A stretch of DNA of 52,555 nucleotides, from NCBI GenBank assembly GCA_036502765.1, contig DASXXX010000147.1:1-52555 (forward strand), in the 5' to 3' direction. The position numbers and the translations under genes were made by a program. This DNA is from DASUAS01 sp036502765 (GTDB taxonomy: Bacteria > Actinomycetota > Acidimicrobiia > IMCC26256 > DASPTH01). The notes below the pieces were generated by a model. It was not told the DNA's origin and did no database searches. It saw only the letters and a list, made by a program, of their open reading frames with translations. Within the stretch, counting starts at the first letter, position 1, and every line of letters begins with the position of its first letter. This document shows positions 40,998 through 48,396 of this stretch, piece by piece.

Positions 40998-41045
40998 GAG
41001 AGCGCTCCTTCTCGTTGAGGGGATCGGGTTTGTGCCTCCGCGTTG

Positions 41046-41071
41046 TGCCCCGAGAGGTCGCGCCGACAAAC
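41046..41071 (-). promoter_or_regulatory. Candidate SigF/SigB-type promoter of the csbD-like gene
   Basis: On the minus strand GTTT (41071-41068), 16 bases, then GGGGCA (41051-41046). Consensus for the SigB/SigF group is GTTT-N14-16-GGGTAT. The -10 region is imperfect. Confidence 0.45.
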
Positions 41072-41146
41072 GTCGGCCCCATCGATTGACGGCGATCGGT
41101 GCCGGGTAGGGACGCGGGGTCGAGTCCGTGACCCTGGAGGTTTTCG

Positions 41147-41353
41147 ATGAGCGAGCAGCCGACCCGGCCGAGTGCCGAGACCCGCGGCGCGGAACGTGAG
41201 GACGCCGAACGCCGCGCCGGCGCCGACCGCGAACCCAAAGGGGACGAAGCCGAGCGTGCTGACGCGCGCCCGCTCGATCCCGAGGTCGCCGAGCACGAGC
41301 GCGAGATGGCCGAGCGCGGCGCGGACCAGGAGGGTGAGGGCCGCCTGCCCTAG
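41147..41353 (+). CDS. Small highly charged hypothetical protein
   Basis: 68 residues. TGGAGG is 6 bases before ATG 41147. Composition is almost entirely Glu, Asp, Arg, Ala and Pro (TRGAEREDAERRAGADREPK, LDPEVAEHEREMAERGADQE), so it is probably disordered or a long helix. No family recognised. The ribosome site supports it as real; the position between csbD and the sigma operon hints at a stress role. Confidence 0.55.
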   Translation: MSEQPTRPSAETRGAEREDAERRAGADREPKGDEAERADARPLDPEVAEHEREMAERGADQEGEGRLP

Positions 41354-41435
41354 ACCAATTGCCCCAGTAAGTCGTTGCCCAGCAAGTCGGCTGGCGCATG
41401 CGACTCCCCGCCTGTGGGCGCCAGCCGACGAGCAG

Positions 41436-41753
41436 TCAGTCGACGAGCAGCGCGGCTTCGAGACCGGTGATCTCGAACACCTTGCGCACCGACGGCTGCG
41501 CGCCGACGATGCGGATCGTTCCCTCGCCGTCTTCGCGCAGCCGCTTGTAGGTGCCGACGAGCACGCCGAGGCCCGACGAGTCGACGAACGACACGCCCCC
41601 GAACTCGAGGGTGATGTCGCGCGCGCCGCGCTCGACGAGCGCATTCAGCTCGTTGCGCAGCTGCGGTGAGGTGGCGACGTCGATTTCGCCGCGCACGACG
41701 ACCACTGGCGTTGCAGGTGGGCCGGTGACCTCGACGCCGAACGGAGTGACCAT
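41436..41753 (-). CDS. STAS-domain anti-sigma-factor antagonist (RsbV-like, copy 1)
   Basis: 105 residues from ATG 41753; GGAGGAG lies 11 bases upstream, and ATG 41786 is an alternative. STAS fold: VVVVRGEIDVATSPQLRNEL, then the phosphorylation loop LEFGGVSFVDSSGLGVLV with the target Ser in DSSG, and KVFEITGLEAALLVD. When unphosphorylated it would bind an anti-sigma kinase and free the sigma factor. Last gene of the operon anti-sigma, sigma, antagonist. Confidence 0.92.
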   Translation of the reverse strand: MVTPFGVEVTGPPATPVVVVRGEIDVATSPQLRNELNALVERGARDITLEFGGVSFVDSSGLGVLVGTYKRLREDGEGTIRIVGAQPSVRKVFEITGLEAALLVD

Positions 41754-41788
41754 GATCGGGGGTTCTCCTCCTGGTGCGCCATACATCG

Positions 41789-42538
41789 TCAGGCCTCCGC
41801 GACGGCCGAGGCGTGCTCACCGAGCGTCTCGAGGCTGCGGGCGAGGAGACGCGACACGTGCATCTGGCTGATGCCGATCTGGTCGGCGATCTCCGACTGC
41901 GTGAGGCCTTCGAAGAAGCGCAGGTACACGATCGTCTGCTCGCGTTCGGGGAGCACGGCGAGCATCTCGGTGACGGCGACACGGTCGTCGACCGCGCCGA
42001 GCTCCGCGTCGAGCTCGCCCAGGCGCTGCGCCGGGCTCGTGCTCGACTCGTCGTCCGGACGACCGGCGTCGATCGACGCCAACCGGTAAAGACTCCCGGC
42101 CTCCATGCTCTCGAGCACGTCTTCCTCGAGCACCCCGGCGCGCTGTGCGATCTCGGCCGGCGTCGGCGGACGCCCGAGCTCCTGACTGAGGTCGTTCACG
42201 GTGCGGTCGAGCTCGAGGTGCAGCTCCTGGATCCGGCGCGGCACGCGCACCGCCCACCCGCGGTCGCGGAAGTGTCGCTTCAGTTCACCGGTGATGGTCG
42301 GCGTGGCGAAGGACGAGAACTGCAGTCCGCGGTCGGGTTCGAAGCGTTCGACCGCCTTGAGGAGACCGACGAGTGCGACCTGACGCAGGTCGTCGTGCGC
42401 CTCGCCGCGGTGGGAGAACCGACGCGCGAGGAACTCGGCGAGGCGCACGTGCTCCTCGACCAACTCGTTGCGCAGCGCACGGTCGCCGGTACGGCGGTAC
42501 TCGGTGAACTTCTCGTAGGTGTCGGGCGAGTCGGTCAT
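41789..42538 (-). CDS. SigF/SigB-family general-stress sigma factor
   Basis: 249 residues from ATG 42538. Region 2: LVEEHVRLAEFLARRFSHRG, DDLRQVALVGLLKAVERFEP, GLQFSSFATPTITGELKRHF, RDRGWAVRVPRRIQELHLEL. Region 3: LSQELGRPPTPAEIAQRAGV. Region 4: VLPEREQTIVYLRFFEGLTQ, SEIADQIGISQMHVSRLLAR. These are the features of sigma-B/F of Gram-positive bacteria, not of an ECF factor. Its ATG overlaps the anti-sigma stop (ATGA), and the antagonist gene follows. Confidence 0.95.
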   Translation of the reverse strand: MTDSPDTYEKFTEYRRTGDRALRNELVEEHVRLAEFLARRFSHRGEAHDDLRQVALVGLLKAVERFEPDRGLQFSSFATPTITGELKRHFRDRGWAVRVPRRIQELHLELDRTVNDLSQELGRPPTPAEIAQRAGVLEEDVLESMEAGSLYRLASIDAGRPDDESSTSPAQRLGELDAELGAVDDRVAVTEMLAVLPEREQTIVYLRFFEGLTQSEIADQIGISQMHVSRLLARSLETLGEHASAVAEA

Positions 42539-42957
42539 CGCTCGGCCTGTTCTCCAGCGCTACTCCGCGTCTCCTTCATCACCGCGAAGCCGAGCTCGTC
42601 GTCGCGCTCGGTGAGCTCGTGGTGATCGGCAACGGAGTCGATGATCGTCCGCGACAGCTCGTTGAGTGGCGCGAGCGGACTGCCCGGCCGGCGTCGGGTG
42701 CGACCCCGGGCGAGCACCGAGTGGCCGACGACACCGAACGACACCGAGACCTCGTGGTCGGTCGACGACATCAGCAGATGGCACAATTCGTCGACGGCGA
42801 TCCGGAAGTCCTCGACTTCGTCGTAGTCGAGACCGGCGCGAACGGCAGCGTCGGCGGCCACCAGGCGAACGGTCCGCAAGTACTCCGAGAAGGGCGGGAC
42901 GGTCAACCAGACGTCCTCGCCCACGATCTTCAGGTCGTCCTGGATCCCCGCGTCCAT
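42535..42957 (-). CDS. RsbW-like anti-sigma protein with degenerate ATP-binding motifs (copy 1)
   Basis: 140 residues from ATG 42957. HATPase-fold opening LTVPPFSEYLRTVRLVAADA, AVRAGLDYDEVEDFRIAVDE. In active kinases the N-box reads ExxxN; here it is ELCHL, so the Mg-binding Asn is replaced, and a G1 DxGxG box is not seen (GRTRRRPGSPL stands there). It is closely related to the divergent copy 2. Position before the sigma gene with a 4-base overlap marks it as the cognate anti-sigma factor, but kinase activity is doubtful. Confidence 0.85.
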   Translation of the reverse strand: MDAGIQDDLKIVGEDVWLTVPPFSEYLRTVRLVAADAAVRAGLDYDEVEDFRIAVDELCHLLMSSTDHEVSVSFGVVGHSVLARGRTRRRPGSPLAPLNELSRTIIDSVADHHELTERDDELGFAVMKETRSSAGEQAER

Positions 42958-42994
42958 GCCGTGGTCTCCTCGTGGTCGGTCGGCGGAAACCAGG

Positions 42995-43020
42995 ATGCCC
43001 GGATCGGCCGGGCCCGAAAC
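42995..43020 (-). promoter_or_regulatory. Candidate SigF/SigB-type autoregulatory promoter of the sigma operon
   Basis: On the minus strand GTTT (43020-43017), 16 bases, then GGGCAT (43000-42995), about 38 bases before ATG 42957. An own-sigma promoter is usual for such operons. Confidence 0.5.
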
Positions 43021-43079
43021 CTCGGGTGAGATGTTCGTCGAACGGTCGTCGGACTGCCGAGCGTAGGACCGACGCTGCG

Positions 43080-43085
43080 TATGCT
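43080..43085 (+). promoter_or_regulatory. TANNNT -10 box of anti-sigma copy 2
   Basis: TATGCT ends 9 bases before ATG 43095, without a ribosome site. Confidence 0.45.
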
Positions 43086-43094
43086 CGGCCCTCC

Positions 43095-43475
43095 ATGGAA
43101 CCGAGTCTCGTCAGCGTCACGTTCCCGGCGGTGCCGGAGTACCTGCGCCTGGCGCGGATCGCCACCGCCGACGCCGCCAGCCGGGCGGGGCTCGACTACG
43201 AGGAGATCGACGACGTCCGCATCGCGGTGAGCGAGCTCTGCAGCCTCATGTCGGGCGACCCGGCCACGACGGTGACCCTCGCCTTCCAGGTGGGTGGCGG
43301 GTCGCTCGTGGTCGAGGGCGAGTCGCGCACCGGTCGTGCCGAGATCACCCCGAACGAGCTGTCCGAGGCAATCGTGGCGGCGGTGGCCGACGAGCACTCG
43401 CTGGTCACCGCCGACGGTGTGACGCGCTTTCGCGTCGTCAAGCACGCTCGTAGCGCCCCTTCCGGGACCGTCTGA
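43095..43475 (+). CDS. RsbW-like protein with degenerate ATP-binding motifs (copy 2)
   Basis: 126 residues from ATG 43095. Clear paralogue of copy 1: VTFPAVPEYLRLARIATADA, ASRAGLDYEEIDDVRIAVSE, then ELCSL where the kinase N-box Asn should be. G1 is also lacking. It is divergent from the sigma operon. It may bind the same or another sigma factor, or act as a decoy for STAS proteins. Kinase activity is doubtful from the missing Asn. Confidence 0.85.
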   Translation: MEPSLVSVTFPAVPEYLRLARIATADAASRAGLDYEEIDDVRIAVSELCSLMSGDPATTVTLAFQVGGGSLVVEGESRTGRAEITPNELSEAIVAAVADEHSLVTADGVTRFRVVKHARSAPSGTV

Positions 43476-43523
43476 CCGGAGCGTCTGGCCTCGAACCGCT
43501 GGATCGCAAAGGGTCCGGACGCG

Positions 43524-43560
43524 ACGACGCAGGCTCAGCGGGGACTGGAGCCTGCGTCGT
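43524..43560. terminator. Perfect 13-bp hairpin between anti-sigma copy 2 and the phosphatase gene
   Basis: ACGACGCAGGCTC (43524-43536) and GAGCCTGCGTCGT (43548-43560) pair exactly around an 11-base loop. No T-tract on either side. It shares the CCTGCGTCG core with the hairpins at 6926 and 33791. It can end the copy 2 transcript or a minus-strand RNA. Confidence 0.7.
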
Positions 43561-43589
43561 CCGGGCCGGGAGGGGCCGGCACGAGGAGA

Positions 43590-43615
43590 CTTCCCGTCCG
43601 GCGAGGGCCTTAAAC
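43590..43615 (-). promoter_or_regulatory. Candidate SigF-type promoter pointing at the 43524-43560 hairpin
   Basis: On the minus strand GTTT (43615-43612), exactly 16 bases, then GGGAAG (43595-43590). No minus-strand gene starts downstream before copy 2, so it would make a short or antisense RNA. Confidence 0.3.
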
Positions 43616-43663
43616 CACCTCCGAACCTTTTTTCTGTCGGAATGGTTTTTCGAGGGTCACCAC

Positions 43664-43669
43664 TACAGT
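43664..43669 (+). promoter_or_regulatory. TANNNT -10 box of the PP2C phosphatase gene
   Basis: TACAGT ends 6 bases before ATG 43676; no ribosome site, so a leaderless mRNA is likely. Confidence 0.5.
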
Positions 43670-43675
43670 CGATCG

Positions 43676-45187
43676 ATGCTGCTCAGGCGGCGGCTCCTGC
43701 TGCTCTTCGTCGCCATCGTCGCAGCGGTGCTGGCCGTCGGTGTGTTGATGGTCGTGACCCTGCGGGATCGGGACGACGCGCAACAGCGGGAGCGGAAGCT
43801 CTCGGTCACCGTCGAGCGGGTCGCCCAGCTGATGGCCGCCCACGGAGATCAGGAGACCGGCGAGCGGGGCTACGTGCTCAGCAACGGGGTCGAGACGTTC
43901 CTCAACCCGTACGAGATCGGGCGGGCGACGGCCGGCAAGCTCACCGCGCAGCTCCGTGCGGCCCTCGACCGGCCCGGGTTGCGACGAGACCTCGACCGGG
44001 TGACCGAGGCGGTGGCGGACTGGCGCCGAGACGCCGCGGCACCCGAGATCGCCCTCATGCGCGCCGGCAACGCCGAGGGCGCGGCCACGCGGATCGCCGA
44101 CGGTCCAGGCAAGGAGCTCTTCGACGGCGTCCGCCGGGCACAGGCGACCCTCGCGCAGCGGGTGCAAACCGAGGACCTCCGGGCACAACGTCACCTCGAC
44201 GACATCCGCTCGCAACTCACGAACCTGTTCGTCGCCATCGCGGCAGTCGCGATCGCCGGGGCGGTGGTGGCCGGCTGGCTCATCCGACGTTGGGTCACTC
44301 GTCCGATCGACCAGCTCGCGGCCGAGGTCCGACGGGCGCGGTCCGGCGCGCTCGACTCGCCGATCCAGATCTCGGGCCCGCCCGAGCTGGCCTCGCTCGC
44401 CCTCGACGTCGACGCGATGCGCGGCTACATCCGCCAGCAACTCGTGGAGTCGGAGCGGTCGCGCCAGGCGGTCGAGCAGAGCGCGGCGGTCGTGCTCACG
44501 CTCCGCTCCGAGCTCGAACCCGTCGTCGGCGACATCCCCGACGGTTGGACGATGGCCGGTCGCCTGCGGGCAGCCGAGGGTGTGGTCGCCGGTGACTGCT
44601 ACGACCTGTTCGCCACCCGCAGCGGCGAGATCGCGTTGATCGTCGTCGACATCGCGGGTCACGGCGCCACTGAAGGCATCCTCGCGCTGCGCTGCAAAGA
44701 GATGCTGCGCACGGCGCTGACGTCGGGGGCGTCTCCCGGGGAGGCACTCGAGACGACCGCCGAGATCCTCGGCGACATGGGCGACGAAGTGTTCCTCACC
44801 GCGTTCGTGGCTGCGATCGACACCGCCGACGGCACGGTGCGATTCGCGAACGCGGGGCACCCGCCCGCCTACATCGTCGGTGACGACTCGGTCGTGGCGC
44901 TCGAACCGACCGGCCCACTGGTCGGTCTGCTCGTGCCGGGTTGGAAGACGGCTGAGGCGACGATCGCACCCGGCGACAACCTCTGCGCCTACACCGACGG
45001 CCTCATCGAGACGCGGAACGGCGACAACGAGTTCTTCGGTCCCGAACGCCTGGTGGAGCTGCTCCAGGGTGCTCGCTGCTCCGAGGCTCAGGCCGTGGTG
45101 AAGCGCGGCATCGACGAAGTCGAGTTGTTCTCACCCGACGGACTCCGCGACGACGCGACGATCGTCGTATTGTGTCGTGCTGAGTAG
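43676..45187 (+). CDS. Membrane-bound PP2C-type (SpoIIE/RsbU-like) phosphatase with sensor and HAMP domains
   Basis: 503 residues from ATG 43676. First membrane segment LLLLFVAIVAAVLAVGVLMV, an extracellular helical domain (ETGERGYVLSNGVETFLNPY, CHASE3-like) to about residue 180, second segment FVAIAAVAIAGAVVAGWLIR, HAMP (RRWVTRPIDQLAAEVRRARS), then the phosphatase: AEGVVAGDCYDLFATRSGEI, LIVVDIAGHGATEGILALRC, FANAGHPPAYIVGDD, LCAYTDGLIETRNGDNEFFG, GLRDDATIVVLCRAE, with the metal-binding Asp residues present. It would dephosphorylate STAS antagonists when an outside signal arrives. The STAS gene follows 29 bases later. Confidence 0.93.
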   Translation: MLLRRRLLLLFVAIVAAVLAVGVLMVVTLRDRDDAQQRERKLSVTVERVAQLMAAHGDQETGERGYVLSNGVETFLNPYEIGRATAGKLTAQLRAALDRPGLRRDLDRVTEAVADWRRDAAAPEIALMRAGNAEGAATRIADGPGKELFDGVRRAQATLAQRVQTEDLRAQRHLDDIRSQLTNLFVAIAAVAIAGAVVAGWLIRRWVTRPIDQLAAEVRRARSGALDSPIQISGPPELASLALDVDAMRGYIRQQLVESERSRQAVEQSAAVVLTLRSELEPVVGDIPDGWTMAGRLRAAEGVVAGDCYDLFATRSGEIALIVVDIAGHGATEGILALRCKEMLRTALTSGASPGEALETTAEILGDMGDEVFLTAFVAAIDTADGTVRFANAGHPPAYIVGDDSVVALEPTGPLVGLLVPGWKTAEATIAPGDNLCAYTDGLIETRNGDNEFFGPERLVELLQGARCSEAQAVVKRGIDEVELFSPDGLRDDATIVVLCRAE

Positions 45188-45216
45188 TCCGCGATGACGC
45201 GACGAAGGGCAAGTGC

Positions 45217-45528
45217 GTGGCCGATCTGGAACTCGAGTCTCGAGAGTCCGACGACGGGGCTTCGGTCGTGGTGCGCGGCGAGGTCGACATGGCCACCGCG
45301 CCCCAGCTGCGCGACACGTTGCTCGCACTGGTCGACGGCGGTGCCAATCGCATCGCGCTCGACTGCCGCGGCCTCGATTTCCTCGATTCGTCCGGCATCG
45401 GTGTGCTCATCGCGGTTCGCAAGCGCCTCGGCGACGATGGTTCGCTGACCTTGGAGGCGCCGCCCGCCCACGTGCGCAAGGTGCTCGAGCTCACCGGCGT
45501 GAGCGAGCACGTCACCATCACGTCGTAG
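45217..45528 (+). CDS. STAS-domain anti-sigma-factor antagonist (RsbV-like, copy 2)
   Basis: 103 residues from GTG 45217 (GTG 45213 is out of frame). SVVVRGEVDMATAPQLRDTL, LDCRGLDFLDSSGIGVLIAV with the phosphorylatable Ser in DSSG, and KVLELTGVSEHVTITS. Probable direct substrate of the phosphatase encoded upstream. Its end overlaps the convergent HATPase gene by 11 bases. Confidence 0.92.
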   Translation: MADLELESRESDDGASVVVRGEVDMATAPQLRDTLLALVDGGANRIALDCRGLDFLDSSGIGVLIAVRKRLGDDGSLTLEAPPAHVRKVLELTGVSEHVTITS

Positions 45529-45883
45529 GCACCTCGCACCACACGACCTTGCCCGACGGCGTCGTGTCGACGCCCCACGACGACGCCAGCTGTTCCACCA
45601 GCGCGAGGCCGCGTCCGGTGACGGCGTCGGACTCGTAGTGTCGGACCGCGGGCTGTTCGTTCGACTTGTCCTCCACGCAGATGCGGAGGCTGCCGGGCTG
45701 CGACTCCAGCGTGAGCAACAACGGAGTGCGCGCGTGGAGGATCGCGTTGGTGACGAGCTCGGTCACGAGCAACGCGACCGTGTCGAGCGTGTCGCTCGAG
45801 CACGATGCAGCCAGTCGCTCGCGCGCGAGGGTGCGCGCACGAGTCGCACTCGAAGGTTCGGGAGGTAGATCGACGGACAGCAC
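45518..45883 (-). CDS. HATPase-fold serine kinase/anti-sigma protein with intact ATP site
   Basis: 121 residues from GTG 45883, with TAGGAT (minus strand) 8 bases upstream. N-box LLVTELVTNAILHARTPLLL has the Glu and Asn needed for Mg-ATP; G1-like ICVEDKSNEQP; G2 GRGLALVEQLASSWGVD. In contrast to the two copies near the sigma gene this one looks able to bind ATP, so it is the best candidate for the kinase that phosphorylates the STAS proteins. Confidence 0.9.
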   Translation of the reverse strand: MLSVDLPPEPSSATRARTLARERLAASCSSDTLDTVALLVTELVTNAILHARTPLLLTLESQPGSLRICVEDKSNEQPAVRHYESDAVTGRGLALVEQLASSWGVDTTPSGKVVWCEVPTT

Positions 45884-45891
45884 CCGGATCG

Positions 45892-45897
45892 ATCCTA
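45892..45897 (-). promoter_or_regulatory. TANNNT -10 box of the HATPase gene
   Basis: TAGGAT on the minus strand ends 8 bases before GTG 45883; no ribosome site. Confidence 0.45.
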
Positions 45898-45913
45898 ACG
45901 ACGCCCGATGACG

Positions 45914-46231
45914 TCAGTCGGCGTCTTCGGCGTCGTGTTCGATCTCGGTGATCGACCCCTCGGTGAAGAGATACTTCCGGAGGTGCCGGTCGAGCGCGAC
46001 GTCGCGGCGACGAAGCCACTCGATGAGCATCGCCGCGTGCTCCTTCTCCTCGTCACGATGGTGCTCCAAGATGGCAGCCAGTTCGGGGTCGTCGGTCGCG
46101 TGGGCGCGCTGGTTGTACCAGTCGACCGCTTCGAGCTCTTCCTGGATCGACACCACCGCCCGATGGATGTCGATCACCTCCGCGCCGAGGCGTGATTCGG
46201 TCTCGTGCAACCCCGTGCTCGCTCCGGCCAT
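45914..46231 (-). CDS. Encapsulated-ferritin-type (EncFtn) protein without a shell-targeting tail
   Basis: 105 residues from ATG 46231. With this start the ferroxidase ligands fall at E32, E62 and H65, the same numbers as in the Rhodospirillum rubrum EncFtn: HRAVVSIQEELEAVDWYNQR and HHRDEEKEHAAMLIEWLRRR. Entry-site Glu (31, 34) and Trp38 are also there, and the LRKYLFTEGSITEIE end is typical. It should oxidise Fe(II) as a ring-shaped decamer. The protein stops soon after this (HDAEDAD), without the C-terminal encapsulin-targeting peptide, and no encapsulin gene is adjacent, so iron storage by the usual shell is in question. Confidence 0.9.
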   Translation of the reverse strand: MAGASTGLHETESRLGAEVIDIHRAVVSIQEELEAVDWYNQRAHATDDPELAAILEHHRDEEKEHAAMLIEWLRRRDVALDRHLRKYLFTEGSITEIEHDAEDAD

Positions 46232-46241
46232 GGGCACGGCC

Positions 46242-46267
46242 GTACCCCTGACCGCCCGTATGGAAAC
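46242..46267 (-). promoter_or_regulatory. Candidate SigF/SigB-type promoter of the ferritin-like gene
   Basis: On the minus strand GTTT (46267-46264), 16 bases, then GGGTAC (46247-46242), a near-consensus SigB/F -10. It ends 10 bases before ATG 46231, so the mRNA would be leaderless. Confidence 0.55.
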
Positions 46268-46300
46268 GCCGCCGGAAACGCGGCGCCCCGGGACGAGTGC

Positions 46301-47533
46301 TCAGCAGGTGGACGGAGCTGCGGTGCCGGCGAGGCGAGCCTGCATCCACTCGAGGACGTCCTTCTCGGCCGCCGCGTTCTCTTCGTAGTGGTCCTTGCCC
46401 GAGAAGGTCTGATAGTCGACCGTGTTGCCGATCGCGCACACCTTCTTCACGTAGGCGTCGGTGAACACCTTGTAGACGACGTCGTCGGAGAGGCCTTGGT
46501 ACACGAGCTGCGGTGCCGCGGTGGCCACCGCTCCCGGCGTGTCGGCGACGAAGATGTCGGGGAACGGCGGCACCTCCGACGGGTTGTGCGCGATCACCTC
46601 GTCGACCGGCTGCTTGAACGCATCGAGCACCGCGCCGTAACACTTCTGGTCGACGATCTTCGTCTTCTCGAGGCCGGCGGGGGTGAGCACGTCGGAGATC
46701 TTGGCGTCGGGGTACGCGGCCTCCATGCCCATGAGGCCCATCACCGCGAACCCGAGCGTCTCGGGGATGGTGGCCGCGGCGGGGAACATCGCGGTGGCGT
46801 CGGTGACGGGCGCACCGGAGACCACACCCTGCAGGTCGAGCTCGGGTGCATAGGTGGGCTGGATCTCTCCGGCGAACAGCGCGGCCTGTCCGCCCTGCGA
46901 CTGCCCCCACACGAACGTCTTGTCGTTGGCGCCGGTCTCGCGGATCTGCTGCGCTGCCTTCACGATGTCGAGGGCGCCGCGGGCCTCGCTCTCACCGACG
47001 AGGTAGGGGTGGATGCCCGGCGTACCGAGGCCCTCGTAGTCGGTCGCGACGACGACGTAGCCCTGCGACACGACCTTCCCGATCGAGGGGAGGAGCGACA
47101 CCATGTCGGCGCGGCGCGACGGCGCGCACTGATCGGCGATGCCGTGCGTACCGTGCGCCCAACTGATCACCGGACGCCCGCCCGCGGGCGCGGTATCGGT
47201 CGGCGCGACCACGACGCCCGACACCGCGACGTCGGACCCGTCGAGCGCCTTCGAGTGGTACAGGACCTTCCACGCCTGCGCACCCGGGATCGCCTTGAAC
47301 GGCGCACTCCAGATGAGCTTGCCCGGCGCGGCTTGGGGGAGCGGGTCCGGCGGGACGTAGAACGCGCGCCCGGTGGGCGCCTTGCGCGGCGATTCCTTCG
47401 GCGTGGCGGCCAGCGGTGCTGCGGCGAACACGATCGCCGCGGTCGCGGCCAGGGCCGTCACGATGACGCCGCGACGCGCGCGTGCGCCGTGACCTCTCGT
47501 CTGTCCCGCCGAGTCCACCAAACGCCCGTTCAC
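46301..47533 (-). CDS. Secretory lipase (LIP-family alpha/beta hydrolase)
   Basis: 410 residues from GTG 47533. Signal peptide RARRGVIVTALAATAAIVFA with cleavage near APLAA. Motifs: RPVISWAHGTHGIADQC (oxyanion region), VVVATDYEGLGTPGIHPYLV, KTFVWGQSQGGQAALFAG (nucleophile in GQSQG), YQGLSDDVVYKVFTDAYV (likely Asp) and GKDHYEENAAAEKDVLEWM (likely His). These match the secretory lipase family known from fungi and actinobacteria. It would split acylglycerols or other esters outside the cell. Confidence 0.9.
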   Translation of the reverse strand: MNGRLVDSAGQTRGHGARARRGVIVTALAATAAIVFAAAPLAATPKESPRKAPTGRAFYVPPDPLPQAAPGKLIWSAPFKAIPGAQAWKVLYHSKALDGSDVAVSGVVVAPTDTAPAGGRPVISWAHGTHGIADQCAPSRRADMVSLLPSIGKVVSQGYVVVATDYEGLGTPGIHPYLVGESEARGALDIVKAAQQIRETGANDKTFVWGQSQGGQAALFAGEIQPTYAPELDLQGVVSGAPVTDATAMFPAAATIPETLGFAVMGLMGMEAAYPDAKISDVLTPAGLEKTKIVDQKCYGAVLDAFKQPVDEVIAHNPSEVPPFPDIFVADTPGAVATAAPQLVYQGLSDDVVYKVFTDAYVKKVCAIGNTVDYQTFSGKDHYEENAAAEKDVLEWMQARLAGTAAPSTC

Positions 47534-47682
47534 GAAGCGATGCCTTCCGCGTGCCCTACTCCCGCAGGAGCCCCAACTCCTGCCCCAAGTTCTGCTCCGG
47601 TGTCCGGATCGGCACGTTGAGGCAGCATCTTGACCCCTGGGTGGACCAGACTCGCGCACCCCGCCCCGCCACCACCGTCAGG

Positions 47683-48324
47683 ATGCCGATGCGCAAGATC
47701 CGTACCGTCGTGGCCCGGTCCGAGGGCAAGCTCCAATTCATACCACTCGCGGAGCTCTGGGCGGTTTCGGCAGTTCTGACAGACACGTTCCCGCTCGACC
47801 GGAACCTGGTCCGGGCGCCCCGCCGTGCCCGCCAGTTGTCGAACTGGACCCGGCTCGTGCTCGTCGATCGGGCCCTGACCGATCGCAACCGCACCGCGGT
47901 GCTCACGTTGAGCGACACGCCGTGGGTCCCGGCGGTCGTCGTGGCCGTGTTCGCCGCCGCGGTGGCGCCCCGGCTGCCGCGCTGGTCGCGGATCGCGCTC
48001 TTCGGCGGCGCCGTCGCGTGGGTCGTGCGGGGTCGGCGGGCGTCGCGCTTCGTGGTGATGCAACGGGAACTGCAGCGCGTGGCGCCCGGCGGCGTGCTGG
48101 TCGGCGATTTCGTGGCGCTCGAACCGGGCGCGGGCATGCGTTGGGTCGCCGACGCACTCGACAGCATCGGTGACACCATCCCGTTCATCGCGTTGCTGCC
48201 CGCTTCGGGTGACGCCCGTCGCGACGCGGCGCGCGAACGGCTCTACGTGCGCCGGCTCGGGTTCCGGCGCGTCAGCGAGACGGTTGCGGGTGGCCAGACG
48301 GTCACCGTGCTCGTGCGCGGCTGA
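47683..48324 (+). CDS. Hypothetical membrane-associated protein, possibly GNAT-like at the C terminus
   Basis: 213 residues from ATG 47683 (ATG 47689 possible); the upstream frame lacks start signals. A single hydrophobic region in the middle (WVPAVVVAVFAAAVAPRLPR, IALFGGAVAWVV). The C-terminal ~100 residues (VLVGDFVALEPGAGMRWVAD, RERLYVRRLGFRRVSETVAG) recall the end of an acetyltransferase fold, where YxRxGF-type motifs are common. Function not assigned. It is divergent from the lipase gene. Confidence 0.6.
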   Translation: MPMRKIRTVVARSEGKLQFIPLAELWAVSAVLTDTFPLDRNLVRAPRRARQLSNWTRLVLVDRALTDRNRTAVLTLSDTPWVPAVVVAVFAAAVAPRLPRWSRIALFGGAVAWVVRGRRASRFVVMQRELQRVAPGGVLVGDFVALEPGAGMRWVADALDSIGDTIPFIALLPASGDARRDAARERLYVRRLGFRRVSETVAGGQTVTVLVRG

Positions 48325-48396
48325 CCCGGCGTCATCCCGACGTCATCCCGCGCCATCCGACGGGTCGGTGGTGTCGATCGTGCGTGGTGCGCGGGC

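Noticed and set aside
42535..42957. Ordinary RsbW kinase
   Set aside because: The N-box Asn is replaced and G1 is not recognisable, so the entry is annotated as RsbW-like with doubtful kinase activity.
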